NCBI RefSeq assembly: GCF_020215665.1
Contig: NZ_CP084061.1
Location: 186,001 to 250,000 of the forward strand
Length of the DNA stretch: 64,000 bases
From: Blautia parvula
Lineage (GTDB): Bacteria > Bacillota > Clostridia > Lachnospirales > Lachnospiraceae
Direction: 5' to 3'
Positions 8,475-17,471 of the stretch are shown here, piece by piece; the first letter of the stretch is position 1; every line of letters begins with the position of its first letter. The notes beneath the pieces were generated by a model that saw nothing but the letters and a program-made list of their open reading frames with translations, was not told the DNA's origin and did not search any database. The position numbers and the translations under genes were made by a program.

Positions 8475-9731
8475 ATGACATCAAGAGAGAGAGTTCGCGC
8501 GGCGTTTGAACACAGGCAGCCGGATAAAGTGCCGGTGGATTTTGGGGGAATGTGCTGTTCCATGATCAATGCCATTGTGCTGAAGGATCTGCGGGCATAT
8601 TACGGGCTGGAGTACCGTCCGCCGAAGATCAATGACATGTCCACCATGACAGCCTTTGTGGAGCCGGATCTGGCAGACTGCCTGGGATGTGATGTACAGC
8701 AGCTTTATAACTATGGGGACACTTACGGACATATCAATACAGACTGGAAAGAGTGGAGATACCGGGGAGAGACTGTGTTGATTCCCTCCAATGCGGTGGT
8801 AAAGGATGACGGAAAAGGCGGATATTTCGTCTATCCGGAGGGAGATGATTCCCTGCCCCCGTCCGGCCACATGCCCGCCAATGGATTTTACTTTGATAAT
8901 CTTACGCGCACGCCGGAATTTGATGAGGACGAGGCTAATCCGGATGACAACGTGGAGGATTATACCCATGTGACAGATGAACAGATCGCCTACCACAAAA
9001 AAGTGCTGGCTCGGGTGAAAGGTTCACAGAGGGCCATACAGGTAGGCCCAGGCTATTTTGGCCTTGGGGATGCCAATAATATACCGGGACCAAATCTGAA
9101 GAATCCCAGGGGAATCAGAAGCATTCAGGAATGGTATATGGCGCCCCTTCTCTATCCGGATTACGTGGAAGAGGTTTTTGAGAAGGGAACAGATATTGCC
9201 ATAGAGAGTTTTAAGAAATACTGGGATGCATTTGGTTCGGATATTGATATTCTCTTTATCTGCGGTACGGATTTCGGAACCCAGAGAGGCCCTTTTATGA
9301 GCCCGGAAGTGTTCCGCGACCTGTATATGCCGTATTATAAAAAGATGAATGACTGGGTGCATGAGCACACAACGTGGAAGACACTGAAACACTGCTGCGG
9401 GGGTATTTTCCCCATTCTTCCGTATATGATCGAAGGCGGGTTCGACGCCATCAACCCGGTGCAGTGTTCTGCAGAGGGAATGGACCCTAAGACACTGAAA
9501 GATACATACGGCAAAGACATTGTATTCTGGGGCGGCGGTGTGGATACACAGCAGGTACTGCCCTTTGGCAGGCCGGAGGAAGTGCGCAGACAGGTTCTGG
9601 AAAGACTGGAGATCTTTTCAAAGGACGGCGGCTATGTGTTTAATACCATACATAACATACAGGCCAATACCCCAATTGAAAATATAGCTGCCATGATTGA
9701 GGCTGTGAAGGAGTTCAACGGGGACAGGTAA
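8475..9731 (+). CDS. Uroporphyrinogen-decarboxylase-family protein (probable methyltransferase-type)
   Basis: Belongs to the URO-D superfamily, which includes true HemE and corrinoid:CoM-type methyltransferases such as MtaA/CmuA. At 418 residues it is longer than HemE. It has TSRERVRAAFEHRQPDKVPVDFG, the usual opening of the non-HemE branch. LKHCCGG contains the H-X-C pattern used for zinc binding in methyltransferases, and FWGGGVDTQQVLPFG closes the barrel. No heme genes are nearby, so a role in heme synthesis is unlikely. Start chosen at ATG 8475 behind GGAGAGG; an upstream ATG at 8448 lacks this. Probably controlled by the divergent AraC regulator. Substrate unknown. Confidence 0.85.
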   Translation: MTSRERVRAAFEHRQPDKVPVDFGGMCCSMINAIVLKDLRAYYGLEYRPPKINDMSTMTAFVEPDLADCLGCDVQQLYNYGDTYGHINTDWKEWRYRGETVLIPSNAVVKDDGKGGYFVYPEGDDSLPPSGHMPANGFYFDNLTRTPEFDEDEANPDDNVEDYTHVTDEQIAYHKKVLARVKGSQRAIQVGPGYFGLGDANNIPGPNLKNPRGIRSIQEWYMAPLLYPDYVEEVFEKGTDIAIESFKKYWDAFGSDIDILFICGTDFGTQRGPFMSPEVFRDLYMPYYKKMNDWVHEHTTWKTLKHCCGGIFPILPYMIEGGFDAINPVQCSAEGMDPKTLKDTYGKDIVFWGGGVDTQQVLPFGRPEEVRRQVLERLEIFSKDGGYVFNTIHNIQANTPIENIAAMIEAVKEFNGDR

Positions 9732-9756
9732 TAATATTTCAACAAAAATGCAGGGT

Positions 9757-9796
9757 AAAACAAGACGGGAATTTGTGAAAGTTTCCGTCTTGTTTT
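9757..9796 (+). terminator. Terminator after URO-D-family gene
   Basis: AACAAGACGGGAA and TTCCGTCTTGTT arms (about 9758-9770 and 9783-9794), ending in TTTTC. Confidence 0.85.
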
Positions 9797-9829
9797 CATG
9801 AATTTCGTATGCTATGATTTATCTACAAA

Positions 9830-9965
9830 TCAAATCTCGGAGCGATTCCGAAAATCTGAAAAGGCCGTTCGGCCGAAGTTTCCAAATGTAAAGTAAAAGC
9901 AGAAGGGGTAAAAAGATCCTTATAGGGGAATTTTGCGCCCTGAAGCGGAAAGGGGCATTGTTTTT
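9830..9965 (+). promoter_or_regulatory. Leader of the surface-fibre operon with RBS in a hairpin
   Basis: The region holds short hairpins (TCGGAGCGATTCCGA; GGCCGTTCGGCC) and GCCCT (9937-9941) that can pair with AGGGGC (9951-9956), which includes the Shine-Dalgarno of the adhesin gene. It matches no riboswitch consensus that I recognise (c-di-GMP-I and -II were considered). Translational control is an inference. Confidence 0.4.
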
Positions 9966-12273
9966 ATGAAAAAATGGAAGAAGGTTCTGGCAGCAGGGCT
10001 TCTTACAGTCCTTTTTTCCTGTGCTGTCTGTGCACAGGCAATTTCTGCCGGAAACGGCAGGGATATGCTGCATACGGATGCGCACGGTTTGGCTGTGGGG
10101 ACAGCAGCGGGGGGAAAAGGCCCTCCGTTCAAATCGTCAGGAGGACAGGAATATGGACAGAAGTCCATAGGAGCAGAAAAAACTGCAGTTCAGAAGGAGG
10201 TTGCAGAAAATGATCACAGCAAGAAAGTGGGATTACACGGATGTACAGGAGAAAAGACAGAATATCAGAGCTCATCAGGCTATGAAGAAGACATGGAATC
10301 CGGCCAGATGCCGGGAACAGGCCAGATTTCCGGTCTGGAGACAGGGCGAGGGGAAAAGCCTGCCTGTAGTACATCCGCAGTACAGAAAGAAATGTCCTGT
10401 GATCCAGGTGTGGAGGCACGGGGAATATACAAAGCTGCCGGTCACCCGAAAACACAGTATATATCCGGCAAAGGATATGTACAAAAGAGACAAGAGCAGC
10501 AAAATTCTGACCTGGAACCCGGATATAAACAGAAAAACGGGCAGGATAGCTGTGAGGAAACCGAGATCAGTCTAATGGCTGAAGGAGGTGCAAAAGAGTT
10601 CGGCAGGCAGAAAAAGACGGACGGTTTGGAAGAGCCTGCAGGTTCTGCTTCTGCGCAGAAGCAGCCGGAGGATGTCAGTACGCCCGGTGAAAAGGACAAA
10701 AAGGAAAAACCGGAAAAGCAGCCGGGAAAGGAGAAGCGGCTGGAACAGAAGAAACAGCTAGAGAAAGAGAAACAGCTAGAGCAGGAAAAACAACCAGGGC
10801 AGGAGAAACAGCCAGGGCAGGGTAATCAGCCAGGGCAGGGTAATCAGCCAGGGCAGGAGAAGCAGCCGGAACAGGGTAAACAGCCAGGGCAGGAGAAGCA
10901 GCCGGAACAGGGTAATCAGCCAGAGCAGGAAAAACAGCCGGAACAAGAGGAACAGTCGGGGCAGGAGGCACAGTCGGGGCAGGGTAATCAGCCAGAACTG
11001 GAGGCGCAGCCGGAACAAGAGGAACAGCCAGGGCAGGAGGAACAGCCAGAACAGGAGGTGCAGCCGGAACAGGATACATCCGGGCCGCTGTTGGAGGAAC
11101 AGATACCGGGACAGTATTCCAGAATCTCGGATATGTACCTGAGGAGTGCGGCCACCAGTACCATACAGGTGGGATGGCAGGAATCCTTAGGTTCCATTGA
11201 CCCCGGCCTTTTAAGCCTGGACGATCCGTATAATGTCTCGATCAAGTATGTGGACTCCAGCGATTCTGACAACCAGGATATGCGGGGAAAGTGGCGCCTT
11301 CTTTACTGTGTGCAGTATCAGCACAATGCGCCGGAGGGGCAGATTACCTGGGATGGAGCAGGGCGTGTGTCACCGTCTATTGCCTATCTTATGTACTGGG
11401 GCTGCCGCTACTGGGGCCAAGAGAGCCTGTGGCCAAATTACAGGACAGGATACGGATGGAAATATGATGCACTGGCCACCCAGTATGCTGTCCACATAGT
11501 CAACGGGGAATTCTCCCTGAACACACTTTATAATCATCTCAAAGGATCTAAAAAAGAACAATTCTACAGCATCATCAACAAGATGGTAAATGATGCAAAT
11601 CATCCCCCCTATTACACACCGTTTGCTGACGGATGGAGAGATTTTGACTACGCATTGTCTGACTCCAGTGTGACCTGGACAGCTCAGGATTATAACGGCA
11701 AGGCCGGTTTCACAACAAAATGGATCAGCCAGAACCTGTCGGACGGCCTCACAGACTGCAGCGAGTACATCACATCCAAAAAGGGAACGGCGGACAACGG
11801 TGCCACCGTGATCTGGAAGGACAGCGGCGATGCGTCCGCATTCCGGATCTGGATTCCCAAAACACAATATCTGCTGCTGCAGGAAAAAGGGGCCAAGGTC
11901 ACAGCAACAATCTCAGGAAACCATTCCCTGTATCTGGCGGGATGGGTATATAAAAGCAGTAATTCCAAATATCAGATGGTGACCATGCTGGAGGGCGGCG
12001 GTGGTTCCGCGGCACATAAAAAGACAGTTACAGCCCAGATTCCCAAAAAGGCGGTAAGCTGCTACATTGATCTTCAAAAAGCGGACAAGGATACCGAAGA
12101 AACAAAACCACAGGGCAATGCGGAATTTTCCGGTGCGGTATATGAAGTGAAAAATAAAGCAGGGACCGTGGTGGACAAAATGACCACAAATACATCAGGG
12201 AAAGCCACCAGCGTACCGCTTGCTACAGGAACTTATACAGTCAGGGAGGTTACCGCGCCAAAAGGATATAACC
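9966..12273 (+). CDS. Thioester-domain/CnaB surface adhesin, exon 1
   Basis: First 769 codons of a secreted adhesin split by a group II intron. Seen: a signal peptide (MKKWKKVLAAGLLTVLFSC); a polar low-complexity region (about 30-240); a Pro/Gln/Glu/Gly repeat stalk (about 242-370); a thioester domain with Cys448 in LLYCVQY and Gln506 in the TQXA-type motif ATQYA, the pair that forms an internal thioester for covalent host binding in Gram-positive adhesins; and the start of a CnaB domain (about 696 on) ending in TAPKGYN. Unspliced, the frame stops at 12290 after a few intron codons. Exon 2 is 14936-15747; the spliced protein is 1039 residues. Confidence 0.88.
10690..11080 (+). repeat. In-gene tandem repeat encoding a Pro/Gln/Glu stalk
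   Basis: Imperfect units of 12-18 bp built on CAG CCA GGG CAG GAG/GGT AAA/AAT encode PGQEKQ, PGQGNQ and PEQEEQ variants. This is a typical unstructured spacer that lifts the adhesive domain off the wall. Such arrays are prone to length variation between strains (inference). Confidence 0.85.
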
Positions 12274-13000
12274 GTGTGAAACGTTCCTAGCTGAAAAGGC
12301 TAGGCAGACAGCAAGTGCTGTTTAGAACTATTACTTTGAGAAATCAAATGAGTGGGTAACGCCACAAAGGGTTTCCTCTAATACTCCGACATGCGGGAAA
12401 AGTTGATATTAACATGAACCGTATGAAGCTCGGTGAAGTCGGTTGAAAGTGACCGTAAAGCATTATCAAATGCTACGAAATCTGCTCAGAGGTGGGCGGT
12501 GTCACCCATAGACCGGGAGTCTATAAAATACTCATGGATAGAATGGGTTCGCAAAACTATTGGCGAGACGAACCTGACGAATCTCCGAATGTACGGGTCT
12601 ATAACCCTAATGCACAGAAATGTGTATGCCACGTGCGTGGTGTCAGTGCGGACGAGTAAGATTAGTTGTTATGAAAATCCGTTTATTGTTAAAGGCAGTA
12701 ACAAGCTGACAGGCTCAAAGGAGAATCCTAAAAGTATATGTAAAGATAAAAGTAATGGAACGTTGGAAGCTGCCAACATGGAGAAAATATCTTCTATGAA
12801 GTGGTTGAAAGGAAATCTTTTGTGAAAATAGCAGAAGTATAACTTTATTTATGGCAGTGAAAGCGGTGACATGGTACTGATGAAGCGTCTAACAAACGTG
12901 GAGGGACGGTCACTAGTCTATGAAAGATGTATCATTCATTCTTCTTAGTAAGTTGTTAGAATAAGGTTCTGGTGAGACTAAAAAGGGCAAACCTCAATTA

Positions 13001-13006
13001 AGGAGG
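13001..13006 (+). promoter_or_regulatory. RBS that decides the intron-protein start
   Basis: AGGAGG lies 9 bp before an ATT codon at 13016, but 50 bp before the first in-frame ATG at 13058. Confidence 0.6.
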
Positions 13007-13015
13007 AGCCAACTT

Positions 13016-14833
13016 ATTAAAAAGACAAACAAACTAAGGTACGCTGAGTATTATGATATGCAGTCTAAATTAGACCAATTATATATGCAAAGCAAGAATG
13101 GAAATAACTTTTATAAGCTGACAAAGCTTATGGAAAGTGAAGAAAATATCCGATTAGCCTATCGGAATATAAAGAAGAACATGGGCAGTCATACTGCTGG
13201 TGTTGATGGAAAAACAATAGCTGACATCGAAGATTTGACAGTTGAGGAAGTTGTAACAAAAATACGGGAAATGTTCAAATGGTATGAACCTGAAAAAGTC
13301 CGAAGAGTGTATATCCCTAAACCTGATGGACGGAAACGACCGTTAGGCATTCCCGCTATATGGGACAGGTTATTCCAACAATGTATTCTTCAGATTTTAG
13401 AACCTATATGTGAAGCAAAATTTCATCCACACAGTTACGGATTCCGACCAAACAGAAGTGCTCATCATGCAATAGCAAGAGCAAATCATTTTATGAATAA
13501 TAAAGGGAACGGATACCATTATTGTGTTGATATGGACATTAAAGGATTTTTTGATAATGTAAATCATGGAAAATTGCTAAAACAAATGTGGACAATGGGA
13601 ATACGAGAAAAGAAACTGCTTTCCATAATTTCCACTTTATTAAAAGCAGAAATTATCGGAGAGGGTAAGCCGATAAAAGGAACACCGCAAGGCGGTATAT
13701 TAAGTCCGTTATTGGCAAATATTGTGTTGAATGAACTTGACTGGTGGATTAGCAATCAGTGGGAAACAATCAAAACTATAAGAGAATATACAACACATAA
13801 GGGTGCAAGAAGAGCCTTGATGAGACAAAGGAAGAATCTAAAACATTGCTATATGGTTCGTTATGCCGATGATTTTAAAATCTTCTGTCGAGATTATCCG
13901 AGTGCATTGAGATTGTATCATGCTACGCAAGATTTTATTGAAAGAAGATTGAAATTGGAAATCAGTCCCGAAAAATCAAAAATAGTCAATCTTAGAAAAC
14001 AGCGAAGTGAATTTCTGGGTTTTACTATGTATGTAAGACCAAAAAGAAATGGTTATGTGGCTTATAGTCACATGAGTGACAAGGCAATCAGACATGCACA
14101 TGATAAACTAAAACAATCTATTAAAAGGATTGCAAAGGAACAATCACGTGACGCAGTGTGGAAATATAATACGGTAGTAATGGGAATCCATAATTACTAT
14201 GAAGTAGCCACGCACGTAAACAGAGATTTAGCCCATATGAGTCAACACCTTACAAAATCTTTATACAACAGGCTGAGAAGAGATTGGAGACCAGCGAGTA
14301 AAGCAGATTTATCCATAACACTTTTAAAACGTTATGGCAGGTATAATCCAAAATGGTATAAAGCTCACGATATGATTATCATTCCTATATACACATGGAA
14401 ACACAGGTATGCGATACAATTCAATCAAAATATCTGTCCATATACAAAAGAAGGAAGAGCCTTGATACACAATAATCTAAAAGCGGTGAGCAGGGAAGTT
14501 CTTATACACATACAGAGATATTATTGTGATTATCGTTCTATTGAATATAACGATAATCGTATCTCAAAATTTATTTCTCAATATGGAAAATGTGCAATCA
14601 GTGGCGAAGAATTAACGTTGAGGGATTGGGAGTGTCATCATAAAGTTCCCTTGAAATATGGTGGAACAGACAAATATAACAATCTTATTATTATGATACT
14701 ACCATTTCATAAAGCAATTCATAAAAGGGATAGAAAAGAACTTGACAATCTAATGGAGAAGTATCAGTTATCAGAACAAAAAAGGAAGTTATGTATAGAA
14801 TTACATGAACTGGCTAATCAATCAGAAAAATAG
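13016..14833 (+). CDS. ltrA: Group II intron-encoded reverse transcriptase/maturase with HNH endonuclease
   Basis: Promotes splicing of its intron and its retrohoming into DNA. Seen: reverse transcriptase blocks (RRVYIPKPDGRKRPLGIP; HSYGFRPNRSAHHA; GTPQGGILSPLLANI; the catalytic YADD in MVRYADDFKIF), a maturase X domain (about 390-480), and a C-terminal HNH nuclease (CAISGEE...WECHHKVPLKYGG...HKAIHK). The translation upstream of ATG 13058 reads KKTNKLRYAEYYDMQ, a typical family N-terminus, so the gene probably starts at the ATT codon 13016 (605 residues) behind AGGAGG. From ATG 13058 it would be 591 residues. All key RT and HNH residues look intact. Confidence 0.95.
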   Translation: MKKTNKLRYAEYYDMQSKLDQLYMQSKNGNNFYKLTKLMESEENIRLAYRNIKKNMGSHTAGVDGKTIADIEDLTVEEVVTKIREMFKWYEPEKVRRVYIPKPDGRKRPLGIPAIWDRLFQQCILQILEPICEAKFHPHSYGFRPNRSAHHAIARANHFMNNKGNGYHYCVDMDIKGFFDNVNHGKLLKQMWTMGIREKKLLSIISTLLKAEIIGEGKPIKGTPQGGILSPLLANIVLNELDWWISNQWETIKTIREYTTHKGARRALMRQRKNLKHCYMVRYADDFKIFCRDYPSALRLYHATQDFIERRLKLEISPEKSKIVNLRKQRSEFLGFTMYVRPKRNGYVAYSHMSDKAIRHAHDKLKQSIKRIAKEQSRDAVWKYNTVVMGIHNYYEVATHVNRDLAHMSQHLTKSLYNRLRRDWRPASKADLSITLLKRYGRYNPKWYKAHDMIIIPIYTWKHRYAIQFNQNICPYTKEGRALIHNNLKAVSREVLIHIQRYYCDYRSIEYNDNRISKFISQYGKCAISGEELTLRDWECHHKVPLKYGGTDKYNNLIIMILPFHKAIHKRDRKELDNLMEKYQLSEQKRKLCIELHELANQSEK

Positions 14834-14935
14834 ATACATTGGAGTAGATGGCACGCCGTATGAGGTGAAAGTCTCATGTACGGTGTAGAGTGGGGGAAAA
14901 TTCGGAGATAATATCAAAGAATTACCTATCACTAT

Positions 14936-15747
14936 TGGATAAAAATACATATACGGTTACCTTTACAAACACGGATTTGAATCAGACCGTATACCGGAAA
15001 AGCGTCCGCTCAGAGGAGCCTGTGAAAAAGGGAAATGTGACTTTGAAGAAATTATCATCAGAGTCTGACAAGACCTTAAAGGGTGCGGTTTTTTATCTCT
15101 ATACAAGTAAAAACAAAAAAGTAGGAGAATACACTACGGATGATAAGGGATGTATCACAGTCAAAAATTTACCATGGAACAGTTACTTCTTCATTGAGCA
15201 GACTGCGCCGGAGGGATACGAACTGTCCGATGAGAAGATCGCATTTTCTATAAATAAGGAATCCGCGGGAAAGACCCTGGAGGTTGCGGCCAGGAATACA
15301 CCGAGAAAAGTAAAACTCATTCTGGAAAAAGAGATCCGTGCGGATGAGATCAATTTTGCCAACGGCAACCCCATTTTTCTGTTTGAGGTTAAGGGGGTGG
15401 ATCTGGAAGGAAAGACACATATTCTGCATGGAACTGCCGAATTTACCAGGGAGTATACGGAACAGGAGAAAAACAGTGATGGTACGATCCGAAAAACTGT
15501 CACATTTTCGGAATTACCTGCCGGTACTTACACGGCATATGAGATGGAAGTTATGCGGTATTCACTGGAAGATATTACAGAAATAACAGGAGGCACCAGG
15601 AAGGAAGATACCGTGGTATTTGACCTGATCCAAAACGATGCCGGCCGCGCAGTCTTTATCAATCATAAAGACGAATGGCAGGACTGGTCAGATACGTCTG
15701 TCTGTGAAAATATTATTTTGAAGAGGGAAAAGGAAGAACATGAGTGA
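14936..15747 (+). CDS. Thioester-domain/CnaB surface adhesin, exon 2
   Basis: C-terminal 270 residues of the adhesin, joined to exon 1 by intron removal. Seen: completion of the first CnaB domain (LDKNTYTVTFTN); a second CnaB domain with the isopeptide-type lysine in VTLKKLSSE and the Glu in FFIEQTAPEGYEL; and a third beta-rich module resembling FctA/Spy0128-like pilin domains (KVKLILEKEI...GTYTAYEMEVMRYSLEDI). There is no LPXTG motif or membrane anchor, so retention must depend on partner proteins or pilus assembly (inference). The last 8 bp overlap the next gene. Confidence 0.85.
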
Positions 15748-16321
15748 AGTCAGAAAAAAAGAACGGCTGAAGGAAGCCGCGGCACTGCTGCTGCTGATTC
15801 TTCTGCTGACAGCAGCCGGTCTGGCTGTGGGTGTGGGGAGTGCTTATTTCAGTGACCAGGACGCGCGCAGCAACCGAATCAGACCGGGTGACAGCAATCT
15901 GGAGATCACAGAGGAATTTCATCCCCCGGATGAGTTAAAGCCCGGGGAGGTCATAGCAAAAAGCGTGCAGATTGCCAACAAAGGCAAATCCAGTTGTTTT
16001 ATACGGTGCAGGCTTCTTATGGATGATGAGGAAATCCTGCCCTATCTGCATCTGGGAATCGATTCAGAAAACTGGGAGAAGTCAGAAGATGGATACTATT
16101 ATTACAAAAGCGCACTGGAGATGGGAGAGATCACTACAGAACTGCTGAGACAGATTACCGTGTCAGAGGGTGCACCGGAAGAATTGTTAAAGCGGGGATT
16201 TTCCCTGAGTGTCTATGCGGAATCTTACCAGCAGGGCCAGTTTTTAAAAGACGCCTGGCAGGAGGCATGGAAACATTTTGACAGGAACAAAAAAACAGGG
16301 AAAGAGGAGGGGAATGTATGA
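15740..16321 (+). CDS. SipW-dependent secreted protein (TasA/camelysin-like)
   Basis: A 193-residue exported protein. Seen: an N-terminal hydrophobic segment (about 12-33) ending in GSAYFSDQDARSN, the AYFSD-type motif cleaved by SipW-class signal peptidases, then a beta-rich ectodomain (LKPGEVIAKSVQIANKGKSSCFIRCRL) like those of TasA/camelysin fibre proteins. No wall anchor. It overlaps exon 2 of the adhesin by 8 bp and the next gene by 4 bp, so translation is coupled. Likely a minor subunit or base protein of the surface fibre (inference). Confidence 0.75.
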   Translation: MSEVRKKERLKEAAALLLLILLLTAAGLAVGVGSAYFSDQDARSNRIRPGDSNLEITEEFHPPDELKPGEVIAKSVQIANKGKSSCFIRCRLLMDDEEILPYLHLGIDSENWEKSEDGYYYYKSALEMGEITTELLRQITVSEGAPEELLKRGFSLSVYAESYQQGQFLKDAWQEAWKHFDRNKKTGKEEGNV

Positions 16322-16977
16322 AAAGAAAGAGATATCATCCGCTGTTGTGCATCTGCCTACTGTTTGTAGGATTGAGTCTTCCGGTCCCTGTCCTGGCAGA
16401 AAAGGCCGAAGGTCTGGAAAAAGCCAAGGGGAAGGTGGATATCAGGCTTGAAGAATTCACCCTGGATAGAAACGGCCGGGAAGTACCCTGGAAGGACCTG
16501 GAGGCAGTTATGCCCGGACAGGAGATCATAAAGATTCCCAGAGTCACTAATTTGCAAAATGAATGTGAGATTCGGGCTAAGATTGAAGTGACCATGGGAA
16601 AGGAGGTGAAGCTGCCCGTCACAGAGGATATGATAAAGGGAATGCCAAAAGAATGGAAACGACGGGAGGATGGCTGGTATTACTATGAGAAGAAACTGAA
16701 AAAAGGTGAGAAAACAGACATCTTCCGTTCTTTTACCATTCCTTCTGCGTGGGATACAAAATATGACAGCAGTGGAAATATCATAAAATACTACACGGAG
16801 AACAGCCTGGATATTGTTGTAACCGTGGAGGCTGTGGGAGAGGGAGACTGGACAAAAGAAAAAGCCACAGTACGCTCCCCGAAGACAGGTGATGATACAG
16901 CCCTCTTTTTGACAGCGGTTCTGTGTCTGGGATCTGCGGCTGCGGCCTATGCGGTGTGGAAATGGAGAAAACAATGA
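16318..16977 (+). CDS. Sortase-type wall-anchored protein of the fibre operon
   Basis: A 219-residue surface protein. Seen: a signal peptide (about 1-27, ending VPVLA), a beta-rich ectodomain whose pattern IPRVTNLQNECEIRAKIEV resembles the neighbouring TasA-like proteins, and a C-terminal sorting signal: SPKTGDD (an LPXTG variant), a hydrophobic helix and the basic tail KWRKQ. The sorting signal implies anchoring by a sortase, but none is encoded in this window. Plausibly it anchors the fibre to the wall (inference). Its stop overlaps the sipW start (ATGA). Confidence 0.8.
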   Translation: MKRKRYHPLLCICLLFVGLSLPVPVLAEKAEGLEKAKGKVDIRLEEFTLDRNGREVPWKDLEAVMPGQEIIKIPRVTNLQNECEIRAKIEVTMGKEVKLPVTEDMIKGMPKEWKRREDGWYYYEKKLKKGEKTDIFRSFTIPSAWDTKYDSSGNIIKYYTENSLDIVVTVEAVGEGDWTKEKATVRSPKTGDDTALFLTAVLCLGSAAAAYAVWKWRKQ

Positions 16978-17471
16978 AAAAAGCATGTTACCGCATAGGG
17001 GAAATCTTGTACTGGGTACTTTGTCTGCTTTTGATAGCCAACATAGCCTTATGTATTTTCGGTATTCGTCCATTTGTTGTTGTCAGCGGATCAATGGAAC
17101 CGGCCATTCAAACGGGAAGTATATCCTGGGTAAATCTCCGCGCGGATGCCGATCACCTGCAGCAGGGGGACATTCTGGCTTTTGAAAGAAATGACGGAGA
17201 ACTGGTCCTGCACCGGATTCTCCGAAGAACAGAAGCGGGAATAGTGACAAAGGGGGATGCCAATTCGGTGCCGGATGCGGCTTTGGTGAGAGTACACCAG
17301 ATAAAAGGTAAGGTTTTGTTTAGCGTCCCGTATGTGGGAAAGGCGTTTATGAAAAACGCAGAAGAGTTTGCCGTATTTTTTTTAACAGGCAGTGTGATTT
17401 TATTTATTTTATTAAAAACAGTGAAAATTTCAGGAGGAACGTATTATGAGAAACATAACACGGAAGAGTAA
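16974..17471 (+). CDS. sipW: Signal peptidase I, SipW (ER) type
   Basis: Membrane protease that removes signal peptides from TasA-like proteins. Seen: an N-terminal membrane helix (about 11-30), the catalytic Ser40 in VVSGSMEP, His80 in LVLHRIL (a Ser-His dyad typical of the ER/archaeal type rather than Ser-Lys), TKGDANSVPD, and a C-terminal membrane helix. I chose ATG 16974, which overlaps the upstream stop and follows GGAG; an ATG at 16962 is possible. It sits between its two probable substrates (genes at 15740 and 17446), as in the Bacillus tapA-sipW-tasA operon. Confidence 0.92.
   Translation: MKKACYRIGEILYWVLCLLLIANIALCIFGIRPFVVVSGSMEPAIQTGSISWVNLRADADHLQQGDILAFERNDGELVLHRILRRTEAGIVTKGDANSVPDAALVRVHQIKGKVLFSVPYVGKAFMKNAEEFAVFFLTGSVILFILLKTVKISGGTYYEKHNTEE

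Larger units (their letters stand above)
12274..14935 (+). mobile_element. Group II intron with its encoded reverse transcriptase
   Basis: The 5' end is GTGTG at 12274 (family consensus GUGYG). Domain V is recognisable at about 14853-14888, with GCCGTATGAGG / CATGTACGG around a GAAA loop, and domain VI leads to a 3' end ACCTATCACTAT at 14935. The maturase gene lies in domain IV. It is in the same orientation as the host gene, as splicing requires. Joining 12273 to 14936 gives the codon c|tg (Leu), so ...APKGYN continues as LDKNTYTVTFTN, an intact CnaB motif. Base composition (A+T-rich) differs from the host gene. The short open frame at 12433-12825 lies in the ribozyme domains and is not a gene. 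Confidence 0.95.

Noticed and set aside
9816-9966. Possible c-di-GMP riboswitch before the fibre operon
   Set aside because: None of the conserved GEMM-I or GEMM-II core sequences could be found by eye.
10690-11080. Periodic repeat that could be mistaken for a CRISPR array
   Set aside because: Units are 12-18 bp without spacers and are translated as a Pro/Gln/Glu stalk.
12433-12825. 130-codon frame inside the intron
   Set aside because: It lies in the ribozyme domains before the maturase, has no protein-like features, and overlaps structured RNA.
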